From Chloroflexota bacterium (GTDB taxonomy: Bacteria; Chloroflexota; Anaerolineae; Anaerolineales; E44-bin32): a stretch of DNA of 33,624 nucleotides. Within the stretch, counting starts at the first letter, position 1. The number at the start of each line of letters is the position of its first letter. The stretch covers positions 1-33,624 of the forward strand of contig JADFRQ010000030.1 in the NCBI GenBank assembly GCA_022561215.1, in the 5' to 3' direction. Positions 8,270-17,041 of the stretch are shown here, piece by piece. Below the pieces are notes generated by a model. It made no database searches. It was given only the letters and a program-made list of their open reading frames with translations, and was not told the origin of the DNA. The translations under genes were made by a program, and so were the position numbers.

Positions 8270-8295
8270 CTGTCCACCAAAGCGGGTGAACTCCA
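8270..8295 (-). repeat. IS right terminal inverted repeat
   Basis: Inverse complement of the left end with 5 mismatches in 26; it ends in CA at 8295. Confidence 0.8.
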
Positions 8296-8322
8296 CCCTT
8301 GGTGATCGTAGGGGGTGTGGCT

Positions 8323-8958
8323 ATGTCCCTGTTCACTCCAACGCATATTATTGAGCTGGCCTGGCCAATCCTTTCAGCGTTTGTATTGCCCCCTTTGCTG
8401 TGGCAGGTATCAATTAACCTGGCAAGTATTCGACCAATTTTTAACGGGCGGAGTATATTATCCTGGCTGTTGATGGTTATTTTGATCGGGGTTGTCCTCA
8501 GCATTGGGGGCAAGGTGCTGTTGGCTAGCGCGCTACTCGTTGCTGTATTGGCAGCCAGCCTGATGTGGCAGTTACGAGAGCGCGCCCCCGGAAGTTTTGA
8601 TCTGGGAGCATTCGGCCAGTTGACCTTGGCTTTGCTATTGGTTGAGGTGGATGTGGCGGTTCTCCCAAACAGACCGTTCCTGGGGAGCCTATTATCTGGC
8701 GCGGGTTTAGGGTTGTTTCTGGGGTATGTTATGGCACGGATTGTCCCTCGTTTTCCGGCTGGTAAGGATCGTAATCTTTTCTATTTGGGGTTGATTTACT
8801 TGGCATACCTGCTGGGCGTTATGATTGACATCTCTGGGATCACAGTGGCATTAATGGCGGGATTGGTAGTTGCCTCGTATAGCTATAGTGTGGGCCTATG
8901 GCCCACTAAGGAAAAGCGGCCAGCGCCTCTGAACATAGGGGGTGGATTTTTGCGCTAA
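8323..8958 (+). CDS. CPA1-like cation/proton antiporter remnant, N-terminal piece
   Basis: A polytopic membrane protein (about six hydrophobic segments). PILSAFVLPPLLWQVSINL resembles the LLPPLLFEAALN-type helix of CPA1 Na+/H+ exchangers, and SGITVALMAGLVVASYSYS resembles their SGVLAVVVAGLVLG helix. The ATG at 8323 is preferred for AGGGGGT 6 bases upstream. Compared with CPA1 exchangers of about 400 residues or more, the front helices are missing. The region where the ion-binding ATDP and ND motifs should lie is short and lacks them. The frame ends at TAA 8956-8958, just after a run of five Ts. With one extra T the reading would continue into the next frame (F-F-A-L-M-A-G-S-W). This is most likely the front piece of one broken gene. 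Confidence 0.5.
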   Translation: MSLFTPTHIIELAWPILSAFVLPPLLWQVSINLASIRPIFNGRSILSWLLMVILIGVVLSIGGKVLLASALLVAVLAASLMWQLRERAPGSFDLGAFGQLTLALLLVEVDVAVLPNRPFLGSLLSGAGLGLFLGYVMARIVPRFPAGKDRNLFYLGLIYLAYLLGVMIDISGITVALMAGLVVASYSYSVGLWPTKEKRPAPLNIGGGFLR

Positions 8959-9314
8959 TGGCTGGATCCTGGCTTTTATTGGGTTGGCAAGCCCACGTAC
9001 CCTTAACCACAGTTCACGTCACGGGAATCGGGTTTGTCCTGGTGGCGGCCGCATTCGGTGTGCTGGCAGGTCGGCGGTTAGCCCCAATGCCAGAATCTTT
9101 GGTCCAATCCTTGCCACAGGCATTGATACGCAAGGAGGGAAATGTGTTCTTGCTGTTATTGGGCGTCTTACTGTTGTGGCCCCAAGAAGCTGTGCTAACA
9201 CTCATCCCCCTGGCGGTGGCGCTGTTGGCTTCTCTGGTGGTCGTCTTGATCCTGCGTATTGTGATTTATCAGGCATTTGACATTGCAGGGATTGAGTTGC
9301 GATGTCCTGACTGA
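8958..9314 (+). CDS. CPA1-like antiporter remnant, C-terminal piece
   Basis: 118 residues with about four membrane helices (GIGFVLVAAAFGVLAGRRLA, a LLLLGVLLLW stretch, a LIPLAVALLASLVVVLILR stretch). The ATG overlaps the stop of the preceding piece (TAATG), which would allow coupled translation. However, the sequence reads as a direct continuation of the previous protein across a lost T at 8947-8951. I therefore infer one gene split by a frameshift rather than two subunits. The gene ends abruptly at 9314 without the soluble tail some antiporters have. Confidence 0.45.
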   Translation: MAGSWLLLGWQAHVPLTTVHVTGIGFVLVAAAFGVLAGRRLAPMPESLVQSLPQALIRKEGNVFLLLLGVLLLWPQEAVLTLIPLAVALLASLVVVLILRIVIYQAFDIAGIELRCPD

Positions 9315-10077
9315 CCTGCGGACCACTCGGGTTCCGATTTGGTAATAACGGATCAGAGCGCGGTGCAAGGTATTTGGCATTGGGACATTCGGATTGTTGC
9401 GGACATGATCAAAGATAAAGCTCGTACGAATGATTGTGTCCCGTTCACATGAGATCACTGAATAGTCAAACTCGAATCGGTTGATTAATCTATAAACCTG
9501 ATCGCAATAAATATTGCAGAATGGGCCAAAAAGACAGAGGCTCTCAGCGCACAAGAAGATACAGTAGCAATAGAAGCAAGCAGGATCTCATGGTAAATCC
9601 ATGATGTCCTAAGCCTATTTTCCGATGTGGATTGAACTACCAAGTGCAACCCTGAAGAATGATATCTTGAGCTAGCAGACGCACAATCAGCACCTTGGGC
9701 ACTCGAGCTTCCATCATAAGAAGAATTAAATATACTTAATTCAAGGGAACAAATTGGCACACCGACCCAATATCGGCGGGTTCGGCAAATAGCGATCTTC
9801 TAAACTGAAGAAAGCTAGTTGCAAAATAGGCCGACGTGCAATCCCGGGACGGGAGCGGTGTCGGCTCTTCTCATGCCAGTTAGCAGGGGGATTATGGACC
9901 ATGCATGCGGTCTGTGGCCGTAAGCGCCGCGATCAAGCCGAGGGGGGAGCTCATGCTCGGCAAGGATTCTCCGTATCATCCCCGAGAGACAGTAGGCTTG
10001 CATCCTGACATCTCAGGAGACAACGCTCTTGCGAGTGCTCATTTCAGACGTCGTTTCAGCGTGAGGCGCACAACTTG
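9315..10077 (+). other. Gene-free stretch with a GC-rich nested hairpin
   Basis: No convincing gene is seen. The first ~450 bases are AT-richer and contain only fragmentary frames without ribosome sites; one plus-strand patch near 9505-9590 reads as a short amphipathic helix (IAEWAKKTEALSAQEDT) but is closed by stops. The last ~250 bases are GC-rich. They include a nested fold: GCCGAC (9830-9835) pairs with GTCGGC (9860-9865), and inside it TCCCG (9842-9846) pairs with CGGGA (9850-9854). Lying in the leader of the P-type ATPase gene it could be regulatory, but it matches no riboswitch I know. Confidence 0.4.
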
Positions 10078-12828
10078 ATGATAAAAAGGCAGTCTTGGCA
10101 CACCGCGGACACGATTGATGTCCTGGATCAACTGCATGTGGATCCAGAACAGGGCTTGTCGGCCCACGAAGTGGAGCAGCGGCTGCGCGAGCATGGGCCC
10201 AACGAACTCATTGAGCGTGGCTTGAAGAGCCCCTGGCTTATCCTGTGGGAGCAAGTCACTGCCATCATGGTCGTTGTGCTCATCATCGCCGCAGTGGTTT
10301 CGTTGCTGCTGGGAGATCAACTGGATGCGATCGTCATCCTCGCCATCGTGGTGCTGAACGCCATCCTGGGATTCGTGCAGGAGTATCGAGCGGAGCGTGC
10401 GATGGCCGCCCTAAAGCGGATGGCTGCCCCGCTGGTTAAGGTGCGCCGCGAGGGACAGCTCCAGCAGGTTTCCGCGAAGGAGATTGTGCCTGGCGACATC
10501 CTCCTGCTAGAAGCCGGCGACGTTGTATCTGCGGACGCACGCGTGCTCGAATCGGTCAATCTGCGGATCGAAGAGGCTTCGCTCACGGGCGAGTCTATTC
10601 CTGTGGAGAAACATTCCCAGGTGCTTTCAGGTGCGCATATTCCGATAGGCGACCGACGCAATATGCTTCATATGGGTACCACGGCGACCTATGGCCGGGG
10701 CAGCGCCGTGGTGGTCGAGACCGGGATGGCTACCCAGCTGGGTCGCATTGCGGAATTGATACAGACCGTCGTGAGCGAGCCGACCCCGCTTCAAAAGCGA
10801 ATGGCCCAATTAGGAAAGGGGCTCGCGGTGGCTGCGGTCGCCATCGTGGGGGTGGTCTTTTTCCTGGGGCTGCTGCGAGGCGAAGAGCTAGAGGAAATGT
10901 TCCTGATCGCCATTGCCATGGCTGTAGCCGCGGTCCCGGAAGGGCTGCCGGCAGTCGTGACTATCACGCTGGCGCTGGGCGCGCAGCGAATGCTGCGGCG
11001 AAGAGCGTTGATCCGCAAGCTGCCCGCCGTCGAGACTCTGGGATCGGTGACCGTTATTTGCTCGGACAAGACCGGGACCCTCACCGAGAACCGGATGACG
11101 GTCAAGATCCTGGACCTCGCCGGACACACACTGGATTTGGCGGAGGCGCTTAAGGTGGGAGATCCGGTCGCAGAGGCTGAGGAAGAGTGGGCCACTCCTG
11201 AGCACACAGCTGAAGCGCTGCTTCTGGCTGGGGGTGCGCTGTGCAACGACGCCGTGTTGGAGGTAAATACGAACGGTGCTGGGGGCTTCCGCGCGCAGGG
11301 CGACCCCACGGAGCGGGCGCTCGTGGTCGCCGCTGCGCGATATGGGCTGATGAAGCCGCGCTTGGAATCGCTCTTTCCGAGGGTGGCCGAGGCGCCCTTC
11401 TCCTCCGAGCGTAAAAGGATGAGCACCTTCCATGAAGCGCAGCAGCAGGCCCAGAACGGAGCAGTGGAAGCTCGGCTGATATCGTTGTTGGCAAGCGACA
11501 ACAACCAGCCCTTTGTGGCATTCACAAAGGGGGCAACGGAGAGCCTACTGGGGGTCTGTGATCGGGTCTGGACTCATGCAGGAGTTCAGCCGCTCACGCC
11601 GGACTGGCGACAGCGAATCGAAGACGCCGACGATCGGCTGGCCGGCGATGGTCTGCGGGTGCTTGGCGTAGCATTTCGAACCATGCACGACATCCCTGCC
11701 GAAGGGGAAATGGAAGCCTTGGAGCGGGATCTGATCTTTGTGGGGTTGGTGGGCATGATCGACCCTCCGCGGCCGGAGGCAAAGGAGGCGGTAGCCATCT
11801 CAAGGACCGCCGGCGTCCGCCCGGTGATGATTACCGGCGACCACCCGCAGACCGCGCTGCACATCGCCCGTGAGCTGGATATCGCTCGGGACAGCAACAT
11901 CCTGACCGGCCGGGAGCTGGAGCGGATGACCACCGAGGAGCTGGAAGCCAGGGTCGAGCAAGTCTCGGTCTACGCCAGGGTCTCTCCAGAACATAAGCTC
12001 AACATCGTTCGGGCGCTTCAGAAACGTGGGCATATCGTGGCCATGACCGGCGATGGGGTGAACGACGCGCCTGCGCTGAAGCGGGCCGATATCGGGGTGG
12101 CGATGGGGATTACGGGAACCGACGTCGCCAAGGAAGCCGCGGACATGGTCATCCTGGACGACAACTTCGCCACCATCGTGCGCGCCATAGAACAGGGGCG
12201 CGTGATCTACGACAACGTACGCAAATTCATTAAATACACGCTGACCAGCAACGCCGGCGAAATCTACGTGATGTTGTTCGGGCCGCTGCTCGGGATGCCG
12301 CTGCCTCTGACCGCGCTGCAAATCCTGTGGATCAACCTGGTTACGGATGGGCTTCCTGGACTGGCCCTTGCCGTCGAGCCCGCCGAACGCGATACGATGC
12401 GCCGGCCCCCTTATCCACCCAAGCAGAGCATCTTCGCGCGGGGGATGGGACGGCACATTCTGTGGGTCGGTCTGCTGATGGGTCTGGTGTCGCTCGCGGT
12501 CGGGTATTGGGCCTGGATCACAGGCCGGCCTGCATGGCAGACGATGGTATTCACCACGCTGACGCTCTCGCAGATGGGGCACGTGCTGGCAATCCGGTCG
12601 GATCGCGAATCGCTCTTCAAGATCGGGCTTCTCACCAACAAGCCGCTGCTGGGAGCGGTGGCCTTGACCTTTGTGCTGCAGCTGGCGGTGATTTTCTGGA
12701 GACCGCTGCAGGAAATCTTCAACACACAGGCGCTAACCCCATTCGAACTGGGGATCAGCTTGGGTCTGAGCACGATTGTCTTCTGGGCGGTCGAGATTGA
12801 AAAGCGCTACCTGCGACGACATAGATGA
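10078..12828 (+). CDS. Ca2+-type (P2) cation-transporting P-type ATPase
   Basis: A full-length P-type ATPase (916 residues from the ATG; TTG at 10075 is also possible, with TGAGG 8 bases before it) that pumps a cation, most likely Ca2+, out of the cytoplasm. Order: N-terminal cation-ATPase domain, M1-M2, actuator domain with TGES (170-173), M3-M4 with VPEGLP, phosphorylation motif DKTGTLT (Asp330), nucleotide-binding KGATE, hinge GDGVNDAP (658-665), and a C-terminal membrane domain. Ion-site residues of the SERCA/SPCA type are present: Glu of PEGLP, Asn and Glu in TSNAGE, and Asn, Thr and Asp in WINLVTDG. It looks intact, unlike most of its neighbours. Codon use is GC-rich relative to the flanking smc and kinase regions, suggesting acquisition. 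Mn2+ transport (SPCA-like) is an alternative. Confidence 0.92.
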   Translation: MIKRQSWHTADTIDVLDQLHVDPEQGLSAHEVEQRLREHGPNELIERGLKSPWLILWEQVTAIMVVVLIIAAVVSLLLGDQLDAIVILAIVVLNAILGFVQEYRAERAMAALKRMAAPLVKVRREGQLQQVSAKEIVPGDILLLEAGDVVSADARVLESVNLRIEEASLTGESIPVEKHSQVLSGAHIPIGDRRNMLHMGTTATYGRGSAVVVETGMATQLGRIAELIQTVVSEPTPLQKRMAQLGKGLAVAAVAIVGVVFFLGLLRGEELEEMFLIAIAMAVAAVPEGLPAVVTITLALGAQRMLRRRALIRKLPAVETLGSVTVICSDKTGTLTENRMTVKILDLAGHTLDLAEALKVGDPVAEAEEEWATPEHTAEALLLAGGALCNDAVLEVNTNGAGGFRAQGDPTERALVVAAARYGLMKPRLESLFPRVAEAPFSSERKRMSTFHEAQQQAQNGAVEARLISLLASDNNQPFVAFTKGATESLLGVCDRVWTHAGVQPLTPDWRQRIEDADDRLAGDGLRVLGVAFRTMHDIPAEGEMEALERDLIFVGLVGMIDPPRPEAKEAVAISRTAGVRPVMITGDHPQTALHIARELDIARDSNILTGRELERMTTEELEARVEQVSVYARVSPEHKLNIVRALQKRGHIVAMTGDGVNDAPALKRADIGVAMGITGTDVAKEAADMVILDDNFATIVRAIEQGRVIYDNVRKFIKYTLTSNAGEIYVMLFGPLLGMPLPLTALQILWINLVTDGLPGLALAVEPAERDTMRRPPYPPKQSIFARGMGRHILWVGLLMGLVSLAVGYWAWITGRPAWQTMVFTTLTLSQMGHVLAIRSDRESLFKIGLLTNKPLLGAVALTFVLQLAVIFWRPLQEIFNTQALTPFELGISLGLSTIVFWAVEIEKRYLRRHR

Positions 12829-12856
12829 GGGGCCGGTGGCGGGTAGGGAGGGAAGC

Positions 12857-13359
12857 ATGAGCCAGGCGCGCTGGGAGACAGTGCGTGAGAAAGCGATCTA
12901 ACGCTGCACACTCGGGCAGAACGAGCAGAATACTCGCACCCCGGCTGTGATGTTTGGCACGGCATTGGGCCTGGGCGCCTATACCTTCATCTGCGCCGAG
13001 GGGAGTTCCTACTTCTTGACGATCCAAGTGCCTGTCTGAACTGTCATGTAATGCGGCAGCCGTATGAGGCCTGGAGAAATTCAAGCCGCAGGATGGTATC
13101 TACCTGAAACGATTGCCATACCTCGCAAGGATTTGTCGAAAATGGCTGGTCAAAGGTCTGAACGGGTGGAATCACAGCACAGCCCTTACGACTGGGAACT
13201 TCGCAGAACCGATACGCATCCATGCCTTCAACGCCCCAGGTAGTCCAGCGCAATTGTGTGGCCTGCCATCAGGCGCTCGTAAGTCTGGTCCATCGCTCGG
13301 GCATGGAAGAGGAACTCGATTGTGCCTCCTGTCACATAAAAGTCGGGCACTCTGAGTAG
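12857..13359 (+). pseudogene. nrfH: nrfH-like tetrahaem cytochrome, multiply broken
   Basis: NrfH is the membrane-anchored c-type cytochrome that passes quinol electrons to nitrite reductase NrfA. An ATG with a GGAGG-type site starts MSQARW but stops at once. In shifting frames the NrfH plan is readable: anchor end GLGAYTF-x-x-AEG-x-SYF (about 12960-13020), then DDPSACLNCHVMRQPYEAW (haem 1), then T-stop-NDCH where haem 2 should start with Cys (TGC changed to TGA). Next come KWLVKGLNGWNHSTA and TGNFAEPIRIHAFN in another frame, then RNCVACHQALV (haem 3) and DCASCHIKVGH (haem 4), ending at TAG 13357. At least three frame changes and a nonsense codon make it non-functional. Confidence 0.8.
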
Positions 13360-13388
13360 CGGTAAATTCAAATGATAAGGTGGTTTTA

Positions 13389-13684
13389 ATGAGAAGCATA
13401 AGGCCCACTCGCCAGACGCTGATCTACCTTGCCGTCTTTGCTGGGGCGGCACTGCTGGGCGCCATTGATGCGATCGTGGCTGCCCGCGACGCTGGCGCGA
13501 CCGAAGAGCAGCCTGCCCAGGCCCTGCGACGCACCGCGAGGGCCAATTGCGTTGGGATTTCATCTCATCGGAGAACAGCACCGGTTTCCGCAGCCCGCAG
13601 GAGTCGGCCCGCATCTTGGCAGCATCTGTCGACCTGGCCCGGCAAGCAGAACTGGCCGCCCATTTGGCTGTGGCCGGGTGCTGA
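13389..13684 (+). pseudogene. nrfA: nrfA-like nitrite reductase, internal deletion and frameshift
   Basis: NrfA is the periplasmic pentahaem enzyme that reduces nitrite to ammonium. This remnant follows the nrfH relic by 29 bases, the normal gene order. It starts with AAGG upstream of the ATG, an N-terminal signal/anchor (QTLIYLAVFAGAALLGA), and then jumps directly to the late NrfA region IDAIVAARDAGATEE. After a frame change near 13540 it continues GQLRWDFISSENSTGF and SPQESARILAASVDLARQAE, ending at TGA 13682. All five haem motifs and the catalytic core are absent, a loss of several hundred residues compared with the normal ~450-500. It cannot reduce nitrite. Confidence 0.75.
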
Positions 13685-13758
13685 GCCATACTCCGCGTTC
13701 CCGTATAGCCGGGCACGCTCTTTGGAATCAGGCACTGTTGCGAAAGGTCGGCTAAAAG

Positions 13759-14269
13759 ATGGATAAGATGGATAGATCCTGGTCTCGCGCAACATTCAGA
13801 GTCATCGTCGTTCTCATGGGCCTGGTATGGATCGCGGCCGGCGCATTCTTGGTAGTCTGGCTGTTCCAGGTTGCGCTGCTCCCGCTATCCCTTGTGGGGG
13901 TGGTTCTGATGCTGGTCTTGCCTTATTTGCTGGCCCAGCAGATGGACAACCTGTGGCTGAAACCTCGGCTTCTGGGCCGCGAGCTGCGACTGCACGCCGG
14001 TCTGATTTTCGTCGGGCTCATGGGGGCGCTGAGCGGGGTGTTGGGGGCACTCATCGTGATTCCATCGATGGCAACAGTGAAAATCGTCGGGAGATACGGC
14101 TTATCGCAAGATCCTCGGCCTGCCCCCATGGCTCCAAGCGGAGGTCGAAGGCTCTGATGCGGAGAACGAGAACCAAAGGGAGGGGATCTCTTGGGAGGGA
14201 TCAAACCGAGCCGTCCGGCCTCAACGCATCGGAGGCGGCTCCACAGAAAGATGGAGTATAAGATCCTGA
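13759..14269 (+). pseudogene. AI-2E/PerM-type permease, internally deleted and frameshifted
   Basis: Members of this family have about 350 residues and eight helices. Here the N-terminal helix region (FRVIVVLMGLVWIAAGAFLV) is joined directly to the C-terminal signature: YLLAQQMDNLWLKPRLLG, then the GLMGALSGVLGALIVIP helix and ATVKIVGRY. After GRY (near 14097) the plausible family tail AYRKILGLPPWLQAE continues in another frame to a stop at 14267; the original frame stops at 14157. The middle of the protein is missing. It could still make a small two- to three-helix protein, but transport is unlikely. Confidence 0.65.
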
Positions 14270-14411
14270 CAATCTTACGCAGGGGCCAGTCAGGACCTAG
14301 CCCGCTGGGACTGCTGACTAACTCGTTACAGGCAGTTGGCGGCTGTCAACGCTTCGGGTAAACGTGCATAAGTGTAGCCCAGAATATGGCCATGATTAGA
14401 AGGAGAGTGCA

Positions 14412-14888
14412 ATGACAGACAATCTGAAAATCGGGGCCTGGATGAAACGCGACATCGTTGCCGTCCACGCTTCAATGAGCGTCAAAGAGGCGGCCGCTTT
14501 GCTGGTGGACCGGCGGGTCGGTACCCTGCCGGTGCTGGATGAAGACGGGGTGCTCATCGGGGTGACCACCATCACCGATATCACCCACATCTTCCTGCCG
14601 GATTTCATCTCTCTGCTGGCGGATATTGATTTCGTGAAAGATTTCGGTGCCCTCAAAACCCCTTCCAAAGAGAATCTGGAGCGGGCCGAAACGCTCACCG
14701 TGGCCGATATCATGGAAGAACCCATGGCCGAGGAGGAAGACTGCTCCCTGGTCAGAGCGCTCTCAGTGATGGAAAAGCACAATCTGGCGGACCTGCTAGT
14801 CGTGCGGGACAGACAGCTCGTCGGCATTGCTTCCCGGGTGGACATCGGGCGGGCTTTTCTGACCACCTGGCTTAAGGCCGAGGCATGA
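14412..14888 (+). CDS. Twin-CBS-domain regulatory protein
   Basis: 158 residues made almost entirely of a CBS pair, which binds adenosine nucleotides (AMP, ATP, SAM or cyclic forms) and controls partner proteins. CBS1 covers about 8-62 (MKRDIVAVHASMSVKEAAALL ending LIGVTTITDI). CBS2 covers about 97-152 (VADIMEEPM ending LVGIASRVDIGRAF). A linker of about 35 residues lies between. A GGAGAG ribosome site precedes the ATG. An ArsB/NhaD permease starts 79 bases later on the same strand. The same CBS-then-permease order recurs at 17042-19185, so this protein probably gates or senses for the permease. The ligand is not predictable from sequence. Confidence 0.85.
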   Translation: MTDNLKIGAWMKRDIVAVHASMSVKEAAALLVDRRVGTLPVLDEDGVLIGVTTITDITHIFLPDFISLLADIDFVKDFGALKTPSKENLERAETLTVADIMEEPMAEEEDCSLVRALSVMEKHNLADLLVVRDRQLVGIASRVDIGRAFLTTWLKAEA

Positions 14889-14967
14889 CTAACAGTAGGC
14901 CGGAGACGAAGCATGTAGACATCATCCCCAGAGGGCGATTGACAGTTTGCGCTGGAGGGAAGAAACA

Positions 14968-16260
14968 ATGACCTTGTACCTGGTTTCAGGATTCATCTTT
15001 ATCGCTACATTTGCCGCCATCCTGTTAGGCAAGGTGAACCGAACAATCGTCGCCATGGCCGGGGCGGGAGTGATGGTAGCGGTCGGTATGGGCATGGGTT
15101 TCTACTCGCAGGAGGCCGCCCTGGCCTCCATCGATTTCAACACGCTGGGGCTGTTGCTGGGAATGATGATCCTGGTTAGCATGCTGGCGCGTACCGGCTT
15201 CTTCGAGTACTTGGCCATACTGACGGCCAAGAAATCGAAAGGCAGCCCATGGGTTCTGTTTCTCCTACTGGGGACCATAACCGCCGTGCTCTCCATGTTC
15301 CTGGACAACGTGACCACGATCGTGCTCATCGCACCCGTCACCGTTCTTATCGCGGAGATCCTGGGCATCAGTCCATTGCCGCTCTTGATAGGCGAGGCGC
15401 TCTTGTCCGATACGGGGGGTGTTGCCACGCTGATCGGCGACCCGCCCAACATCATGATCGGATCGGCGGCGGGCTTGAGCTTCATGGATTTTATCGTCAA
15501 CCTAGCTCCCATCGTGCTCGTAGCCTGGGTGGTGGCGCTGGTGCTGCTCCGATTCCTTTTTCGCGAGTATCTATCCCAAACGCCTGGAAATGTCGAAGCG
15601 CTGATGAAGCTGGATGAAAGAGCTGCTCTGCACGACACGGCAACCCTCACCCGAACCTTGATCGTTCTGGGGGTCACCATACTACTCTTTTTCGTGCACA
15701 ACTTGCTCCACTTGCAGCCGGGCTTTGTGGCGCTGCTGGGCGCTGCGGCTGCCCTTCTCTGGGTCCAACCTGCTGACATCGAGGAAGTGTTGAAACATGT
15801 GGAGTGGCCCGTGCTGATGTTCTTCGCTGCGTTGTTTGTGACGGTCGGGGGGATAGAAGCCTCTGGATTGCTTAACTTGCTTGCGGATGGAGTCACCGCC
15901 CTGGCCACTCAGGATCTGTTGCTGACAGGGGTCGCGCTCATATGGGGCGGCGCTATGATCTCGGCCATCGTGGACAATATCCCTTTCACCATTGTCATGA
16001 TCCCCGTCATCCAGGATCTGGGCCTATCCACTGGGCTGAACGTCACTCCGCTGTGGTGGGCTCTAGCCCTGGGGGCAGGCTTTGGCGGGAATGGGACTAT
16101 CATCGGCTCCACTGCTAACGTTATCACCGTCGCCATCAGCGAGAAAACTTCGACGCCTATCACTTCCAGAATCTGGATGAAGACGGGTCTGCCGGTGATG
16201 TTGGCCACCCTCCTGGTGGCGACTATTTTGTTTGTTTTGGGATTCAATTTCCTGCAATAG
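14968..16260 (+). CDS. ArsB/NhaD-family ion permease, copy 1
   Basis: 430 residues with 11-12 membrane helices, of the ion-transporter superfamily that includes ArsB arsenite pumps and NhaD Na+/H+ antiporters. ATG 14968 has GGAGGGA upstream. The two re-entrant signature halves are visible: FLDNVTTIVLIAPVTVL followed by GGVATLIGDPPNIMIGSA, and later AIVDNIPFTIVMIPVI followed by GFGGNGTIIGSTANVI. The conserved DN and GDPPN motifs are intact. The substrate cannot be told from sequence; Na+, arsenite and organic or sulfur anions are all handled in this superfamily. No ars regulators or reductases lie nearby. It pairs with the CBS gene just upstream. Confidence 0.85.
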   Translation: MTLYLVSGFIFIATFAAILLGKVNRTIVAMAGAGVMVAVGMGMGFYSQEAALASIDFNTLGLLLGMMILVSMLARTGFFEYLAILTAKKSKGSPWVLFLLLGTITAVLSMFLDNVTTIVLIAPVTVLIAEILGISPLPLLIGEALLSDTGGVATLIGDPPNIMIGSAAGLSFMDFIVNLAPIVLVAWVVALVLLRFLFREYLSQTPGNVEALMKLDERAALHDTATLTRTLIVLGVTILLFFVHNLLHLQPGFVALLGAAAALLWVQPADIEEVLKHVEWPVLMFFAALFVTVGGIEASGLLNLLADGVTALATQDLLLTGVALIWGGAMISAIVDNIPFTIVMIPVIQDLGLSTGLNVTPLWWALALGAGFGGNGTIIGSTANVITVAISEKTSTPITSRIWMKTGLPVMLATLLVATILFVLGFNFLQ

Positions 16261-16326
16261 CGCGAGGGATGGAAGCAAGGAACGGAACCAGTTCATTTGG
16301 ATGAATCTATTTAGCCCCTGGGTGAA

Positions 16327-16530
16327 TTGGGCGTGGTTTTCCTGATGGTTGTCACCAGGCTAGAGGGTGATCTGAGGCAGGTGGGGCGGGAGGCATCCGG
16401 CCTGTTGGTCATCGGCGCCCTAGGGCGGAATTGCCACTCCGGATTCCCGTTGGGCTCCACCGCAGGGTGCGTAGCCAGACATGCGGCGCTTCCGGTTTTT
16501 ATCGCCCGGGTGCTCATTTGCACCGCATGA
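16327..16530 (+). pseudogene. Universal stress protein relic
   Basis: Only the C-terminal half of a UspA-type fold remains: EASGLLVIGALGRNC, then the ATP-binding loop G-A-L-G, nine residues, G-S (the G-2x-G-9x-G-S/T motif, here exact), and VARHAALPVFIARV. The first strands and helices of the usual ~140-residue domain are absent, and no ribosome site or good start is present. The neighbouring CBS and permease genes often keep company with Usp genes in stress or ion islands. Confidence 0.65.
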
Positions 16531-16676
16531 GGGATTCGTGGGCTTGTGGCGGTTTAGGTGGGCGACAATGTCAATTTGCTGGAGCCGAGGCAGGGATGAT
16601 ACAATGTGACATTTCAGGTCGGGGCCTCGCAAATCGAGTCGCGTGAGTCATTGGAGACCTTAGTTTCCCCCCTGCA

Positions 16677-16844
16677 AAAATCCTGATTGAAGACAGCAAA
16701 CTGGAAGGGTTACACCCCGCCAATAGGTTGATGAGCTTCATTTTGGATGATGTGACGCAGCAGATCATCAGCCATTTCGATCGTTCGGTGCTGGTGGCGA
16801 AAGCTCGAGCGCCTGGAGTTAACAACATATATAGCATCGGCTGA
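16677..16844 (+). pseudogene. Possible second Usp-like fragment
   Basis: A short open piece without a start reads KILIEDSKLEGLHPANRL and then VTQQIISHFDRSVLVAKA before a stop. The last part resembles the terminal strand of Usp domains (hydrophobic SVLV followed by a basic residue). The assignment is weak. It lies between a clearer Usp relic and a permease relic, inside a patch where nothing is intact. Confidence 0.3.
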
Positions 16845-16858
16845 GGGCCAATTTCAGG

Positions 16859-17005
16859 GGCAATGGGAGCCCCAACGGATCCGCGGCAAACGTCGTCGCC
16901 GTCATCGGGAAGACCGCGATGCCCATCACTATCAGAATCTGGATGAAGACCGGCTTGGCGGTGATCGTAGCAACTTGACCGGTGGGCACGATTTTGTTTG
17001 CTTGA
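16859..17005 (+). pseudogene. C-terminal relic of an ArsB/NhaD permease
   Basis: Reads NGS-x-ANVVAVIGKTAMPIT, then IRIWMKTGLAVIVAT, a stop, then VGTILFA and a stop. This lines up with the end of the intact permease at 14968-16260 (NVITVAISEKTSTPIT, SRIWMKTGLPVM, VATILFV), at both DNA and protein level. It is the tail of a duplicated permease gene whose body has been deleted, left just before the second CBS gene. Confidence 0.75.
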
Positions 17006-17041
17006 GTTACAAATTCATACGATGAAAGGATTTAACGGCCA

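Larger units (their letters stand above)
7050..8295 (+). mobile_element. IS3-family insertion sequence, probably inactive
   Basis: The element runs from TG at 7050 to CA at 8295. It has 26-base imperfect terminal inverted repeats (21 of 26 match), an orfA with a helix-turn-helix and leucine zipper, and an orfB with a DDE transposase core in the -1 frame: the IS3-family plan. orfB is frameshifted. The bases flanking the two tips (ACT before, CCC after) do not match, so no 3-base target duplication is visible. That could mean a later rearrangement or deletion at one end. Its right end sits 28 bases before the start of a degraded antiporter gene, at the edge of the island. Confidence 0.88.

Noticed and set aside
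9195-9760. Minus-strand frames of 119 and 91 codons
   Set aside because: Partly antisense to the antiporter remnant; no ribosome sites and no recognisable protein.
9780-10077. Riboswitch of a known class before the Ca2+-type ATPase
   Set aside because: Compared by eye with yybP-ykoY, M-box, ydaO and cobalamin consensus patterns; none fits.
10791-12582. Long minus-strand frames opposite the P-type ATPase (up to 260 codons)
   Set aside because: Shadow frames of a GC-rich gene; low-complexity Ser/Arg/Ala content.
15102-15908. 268-codon minus-strand frame opposite permease copy 1
   Set aside because: Antisense shadow of a clearly coding permease.
14968-16260. Calling the permeases arsB (arsenite efflux)
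   Set aside because: No arsR, arsC or arsA nearby and the superfamily includes Na+ and anion carriers; the substrate is left open.
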